NCBI GenBank assembly: GCA_002721895.1
Contig: PBLV01000001.1
Location: 1-10,062, forward strand
Length of the DNA stretch: 10,062 nt
Origin: Verrucomicrobiales bacterium
GTDB lineage: Bacteria > Verrucomicrobiota > Verrucomicrobiae > Limisphaerales > UBA1100
Direction of reading: 5' to 3'
The translations under genes were made by a program, and so were the position numbers. The notes beneath the pieces are model-generated. The model was given only the letters and a program-made list of their open reading frames with translations. It was not told the DNA's origin and ran no database searches. This document shows, in pieces, positions 7,668 through 10,062 of this stretch. The stretch's first letter is position 1. Each line of letters opens with the position of its first letter.

Positions 7668-7999
7668 GTAGGCACGGCCTCAGCTCTGCTTCGCCCGGGC
7701 GGGCTGCTTGCCATACACCTGACTCCGACAGCTTCTGTGCTGTCAGGAATTCGATTTTTCAACCCTGCTTTCCCAGTATCCTCTGAGCTGGGCAAGCAGG
7801 AGCGCTTCTTCGCGAAATTGAAGAGGATGCTAATGGTGGCGAGCAACGCGTTGCGTGTTCGCAGGGCGACATCCTGCGAGCGGATCCAGTCGTCGATCTG
7901 ATTGCTGCTGTCCAGGCGCACGGCGACCGATGGATTATCCAGCACGGTACGCGAGACCTTCACCTCAAGTTCGATGCCGCCCGACCTCCGCTTGAACAC
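7664..7999 (-). pseudogene. Remnant of a tyrosine recombinase (integrase) N-terminal domain
   Basis: A frame of 111 residues is open here from a GTG at 7999. Residues 34-70 (bases 7790-7900), with IDDWIRS, ALRTRN and ILFNFAKKRSCLP, match the pattern of the core-binding (SAM-like) domain of phage-type integrases, where a W-rich helix, T-RN and a LF-FA--R-YLP helix are characteristic. After LP the similarity ends: the remaining residues (SSEDTGKAG onward) look unrelated, and the catalytic domain with its Arg, His-x-x-Arg and Tyr residues is absent from the window. I therefore read it as a broken fragment, not a working gene. The sampled stretch is about 63% G+C, richer than the adjacent HAAS gene. 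Its N-terminal side touches the right copy of the 32-base repeat, as integrase genes often lie next to their attachment site. The assignment is by pattern recognition only. Confidence 0.5.
7718..7759 (+). terminator. Hairpin with alternative pairings after the padR-HAAS operon
   Basis: GACAGC (7727-7732) pairs with GCTGTC (7739-7744) across a six-base loop, and a five-T run lies at 7755-7759. A competing outer pair, CCTGAC (7718-7723) with GTCAGG (7742-7747), shares bases with the inner stem, so the two cannot form together. It lies about 50-90 bases after the HAAS stop and could end that transcript, although the gap before the T run is longer than in a classic intrinsic terminator. Confidence 0.3.
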
Positions 8000-8022
8000 C
8001 CGGCGTCACCGTTGCAACGTAG
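7991..8022 (+). repeat. Right copy of 32-base direct repeat (orphan cupin 3' end)
   Basis: This copy matches the end of the cupin gene (6341-6372) at 28 of 32 bases. Read in the cupin frame it gives TPGVTVAT and a TAG stop, against TPGVAVTS in the gene, with an in-frame TGA replacing the preceding Arg codon. No further cupin sequence lies upstream of it. It is therefore a bare 3'-end fragment, as left by site-specific integration or by loss of a former second copy. Confidence 0.6.
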
Positions 8023-8177
8023 GCCCCTCAGCCTCTAAGAGCAGTCGTGTGAAATATTCGTGTGTGTTTTGATGATCTAAGCTCGTTTTGCGTAGCCAAG
8101 CTAATTTCCATACAGATCGACAAAACAGTCCGAATTTGGACAAAATATTACTGGTGCTATCTTAGATTAGTGACGGC
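8023..8177. other. Non-coding spacer between the repeat and the sulfatase gene
   Basis: No gene is visible in these 155 bases, which lie beyond the 3' end of the minus-strand sulfatase gene. The only structure noticed is a short stem, GTCC (8128-8131) with GGAC (8138-8141). Read on the minus strand it is followed by TGTTTTGT, a weak candidate for the sulfatase transcript end. Confidence 0.4.
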
Positions 8178-9683
8178 TCAATTTGAACTCGGAATCTCCG
8201 GCTTCAACACTGTGTCACCTGCAGAAGGATATAGCGCGCCTTCCTTTTCGAGGCGAACAGCCATTGCCTCAGTCATTGTCTTCAGTTTATTGGGTTCGCT
8301 TTTGGCCAGGTTTTTAGTTTCGAATGGATCTTCCCCTAAATTGTACAACTCGTATTTGGATTTTCCTTTGTAACGGTAGATCAACTTCCAATCACCCTGA
8401 CGAAAAGCAGTGAAGTAGGAACTACGGTGAGAATGGGGAAAGTGACACATGAAATGATTAGACCGATCAGGGTTTCTCTTACCCGAAAATTGCTTAAGTA
8501 AACTCACCCCGTCCACGACGTGGCCTGAGGGATTCTTTACCCCCGCGGTTTCAAGAATGGTCGAGTAAATATCCATAACTGTTCCAATCTGATCGTTGTG
8601 AAGCGAATCTCTTACGATGGGAAAAGTATTTTTCTTACCGGGCTTGGCCCAGCCCGCAATGAAGGGCACACGCATACCTCCCTCGTAGTAGGTTCCCTTC
8701 TTTCCACGGAGCGGAACGGAACTGGAGTACCCGTGAACCGGCCCTAAGGGCGCGTCAGACCCATTGTCACCGACAAACAGAATCAAAGTGTTTTCAGCCT
8801 CACCCTTACCTGCAACATGATCCATCAGGTCACCAAGGGATTTGTCGATTCCTTCGATTAAGGTCGCATATGCCTGAGCATTCTTTGGCTTTCCTGAGTC
8901 CTTGTAGTTGGCAGCAAACCGAGGGTCCGAATTGAATGGGCTATGCACCGCATAGTGAGACATATAAAGAAAGAACGGCTTCTTCTTTTCCAATGATTGG
9001 TCGATGGCGTCTTTGGCTTCAAGGGTGATTGCTTCGGAAAGGAAGACGTCAGTCTCATGGTATTTCTCAAGCCCAGGCACGGCTCGCTTTTTACGTTTTG
9101 GATTCAGGTTTCCATATCCATCCTCCCCATAATAACTCCCCGGTTGCCCGAATGAACACCCCGCAATATTTATGTCGAAGCCCAGATTTTTCGGATCTTC
9201 CCCAGCGAACCCAATGGGGGCGAAGTGGGCCTTACCGGCGAAAATGGTGTGATAGCCTTGCTTGCGAAGAAGCAATGGAAGGGTAACGTCCTTTTGAGTT
9301 AGCCCTTCCCATTTCCAGCCCTTGGGCCCGCCATTTTTTTTCTCAGGTGAAATGAATTGAGTCACCCGGTGCCGAGCAGAGTTTTGCCCTGTCATGAGAG
9401 ATGCCCTGGTTGGCGAACAAACCGACTGAGCGTAGAATTGAGAGAACCGAACCCCTTGTTTGGCTAAGCGTTCCATGTTCGGAGTACGATACCAATCATT
9501 GAGCGGATAACGTTTTGGTTTACCGTCCTGATCGACCAACATCGGAACGGAGGTATCCATCAAGCCCATGTCATCAACCAGAAAGAGAATGATATTAGGC
9601 TTGGCTTCCAGAGTTAGGGTTGAAAGAGCGGACAATACTACCAATGCCAGTCGAATCCACCACTTTGTTTTTGTATTCTTCAT
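8178..9683 (-). CDS. Secreted type I (formylglycine) sulfatase
   Basis: This is a 501-residue arylsulfatase-family protein (alkaline phosphatase superfamily, S1 type). A Sec-type signal peptide spans about residues 1-27. Active-site features in order: the metal-binding DD at 37-38 (LVDDMG), the formylglycine motif CSPTR at 89-93 with Cys89 as the residue to be oxidised, Lys151 (GKAHF), His243 and His247 (HYAVHSP), GDNGSD from 305 (Asp306, Asn307), and Lys329 before GTYYEGGMRVPF. All expected catalytic groups appear present, so it should be active if a formylglycine-generating enzyme exists elsewhere in the genome; none is in this window. The likely substrate is a sulfated carbohydrate, but the exact linkage cannot be told. 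It lies 43 bases after the hydrolase gene on the same strand, probably in one operon. No strong ribosome binding site precedes the ATG at 9683. Confidence 0.95.
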   Translation of the reverse strand: MKNTKTKWWIRLALVVLSALSTLTLEAKPNIILFLVDDMGLMDTSVPMLVDQDGKPKRYPLNDWYRTPNMERLAKQGVRFSQFYAQSVCSPTRASLMTGQNSARHRVTQFISPEKKNGGPKGWKWEGLTQKDVTLPLLLRKQGYHTIFAGKAHFAPIGFAGEDPKNLGFDINIAGCSFGQPGSYYGEDGYGNLNPKRKKRAVPGLEKYHETDVFLSEAITLEAKDAIDQSLEKKKPFFLYMSHYAVHSPFNSDPRFAANYKDSGKPKNAQAYATLIEGIDKSLGDLMDHVAGKGEAENTLILFVGDNGSDAPLGPVHGYSSSVPLRGKKGTYYEGGMRVPFIAGWAKPGKKNTFPIVRDSLHNDQIGTVMDIYSTILETAGVKNPSGHVVDGVSLLKQFSGKRNPDRSNHFMCHFPHSHRSSYFTAFRQGDWKLIYRYKGKSKYELYNLGEDPFETKNLAKSEPNKLKTMTEAMAVRLEKEGALYPSAGDTVLKPEIPSSN

Positions 9684-9726
9684 AAGCCTGAATTGGTATT
9701 TAACAATTTACTGAACCGCGACCGAG

Positions 9727-10062
9727 CTATTTCTTCTCAGGCGCATTCTCTTGTTTAGCTTCTTCTTCAAGAATGTCCTTGTCTCTAAACCATTGCAAAC
9801 AAAGGTCCGGCCAAGTGGAAAGTGGGTACTGTTTTGGCCGAAGGGAAAAACCGTGACCGCCCTTCTCAAAAAAATGGACACGAACGAATGCACCGGCTTC
9901 TTTTAGAGCATTGGCATAGATTGGACTTCCAGGAAAGAAGCCCTTGTCGTCTTTGGCTGATACAATCAGGGTTGGGCTGATTTCACTTGAAACTGTGAAC
10001 TCCTTACTCAGCTCCCTGCCCGTGTTCATATAGGCCGGGTAAAGCAAAACCGTAAAGTCCGG
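9727..10062 (-). CDS. Alpha/beta hydrolase (esterase-like), C-terminal part, cut by window edge
   Basis: The last 111 residues of an alpha/beta-hydrolase are visible; the frame is open to the edge at 10062, so the true start and the nucleophilic serine elbow lie outside. PDFTVLLYPAYM at the edge, then PTLIVSAKDDKGF (the second Asp probably the catalytic acid) and FFEKGGHGFSLRP (His as catalytic base), followed by WPDLCLQWFRDK, match the end of Aes/acetylxylan-esterase-like (dienelactone-hydrolase-related) proteins. These are frequent beside sulfatases in carbohydrate-degrading bacteria, where they could remove acetyl or other acyl groups. The C-terminus ends in a charged tail rich in Glu and Lys. 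A TTG near 10047 could pose as a start, but similarity continues upstream of it. Confidence 0.85.
   Translation of the reverse strand, partial: PDFTVLLYPAYMNTGRELSKEFTVSSEISPTLIVSAKDDKGFFPGSPIYANALKEAGAFVRVHFFEKGGHGFSLRPKQYPLSTWPDLCLQWFRDKDILEEEAKQENAPEKK

Larger units (their letters stand above)
6341..8022. mobile_element. Putative decayed integrative element carrying padR-HAAS
   Basis: Direct repeats of a gene's 3' end bound a segment of about 1.65 kb that holds a PadR-HAAS operon and, against the right boundary, an integrase-like remnant. This is the layout of an element that integrates into the end of a gene and rebuilds that end, as known for e14 in the E. coli icd gene, where the two ends also differ at some bases. 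The four mismatches and the truncated integrase would mean that it is old and immobile. The alternative is an unrelated deletion or duplication that left a scrap of a cupin paralogue here. Inference from arrangement. Confidence 0.35.

Noticed and set aside
6582..8095. 11-base match GTTTTGCGTAG at 6582-6592 and 8085-8095
   Set aside because: Matches of this length are expected by chance in 10 kb, and it does not extend; unlike the 28/32 repeat it carries no weight.
8062..8373. 103-residue plus-strand frame across the sulfatase 3' end
   Set aside because: Its second half is antisense to the well-supported sulfatase, and the first half shows no family features.

Overview
The window most likely comes from a member of the Planctomycetota-Verrucomicrobiota group. 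The indicators are a giant secreted DUF1587/DUF1595/DUF1592/DUF1588/DUF1585 protein with two CxxCH haem motifs, a Tat-exported DUF1552 partner, and a secreted formylglycine sulfatase beside an esterase-like hydrolase. These families are strongly expanded in free-living, polysaccharide-degrading bacteria of that group. Which phylum it is cannot be settled from this window alone. No RNA gene or CRISPR array was seen.

Layout. Positions 48-4807 (minus strand) hold a two-gene operon: a Tat-exported DUF1552 protein is read first, and its stop codon overlaps (ATGA) the start of a 1156-residue cytochrome-like DUF1592-type protein. The latter carries an internal tandem duplication of a module of about 255 residues. 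After a 236-base divergent intergenic region, 5044-6372 (plus strand) encodes a 442-residue cupin-type protein that resembles class I mannose-6-phosphate isomerases but has no secure function. Positions 6554-7667 (plus strand) hold a compact regulatory module: a consensus-like promoter, a perfect 12-base direct repeat at the expected transcription start, a PadR repressor, and a translationally overlapping four-helix membrane protein with an N-terminal HAAS-like helical domain. Positions 7664-7999 (minus strand) carry what looks like the broken N-terminal part of a tyrosine recombinase. Positions 8178-10062 (minus strand) hold a sulfatase preceded by the C-terminal part of an alpha/beta hydrolase that runs off the window.

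The most notable observation is that the last 32 bases of the cupin gene (6341-6372, stop codon included) recur at 7991-8022 in the same orientation with 28/32 identity, directly next to the recombinase remnant. The PadR/HAAS module lies between the two copies. This is the arrangement expected of a small, decayed integrative element that inserted at the 3' end of a protein-coding gene and restored that end. The cargo would be the PadR-HAAS pair. The repeat is read directly from the sequence; the element interpretation is inference.

Functionally, the outer parts of the window fit extracellular or periplasmic breakdown of complex, probably sulfated and acylated, carbohydrates. The sulfatase and esterase-like hydrolase would remove substituents. 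The DUF1592/DUF1552 pair is an uncharacterised secreted, probably haem-bearing, system. The central PadR-HAAS module is a self-contained envelope-linked regulatory unit with no visible link to its neighbours.
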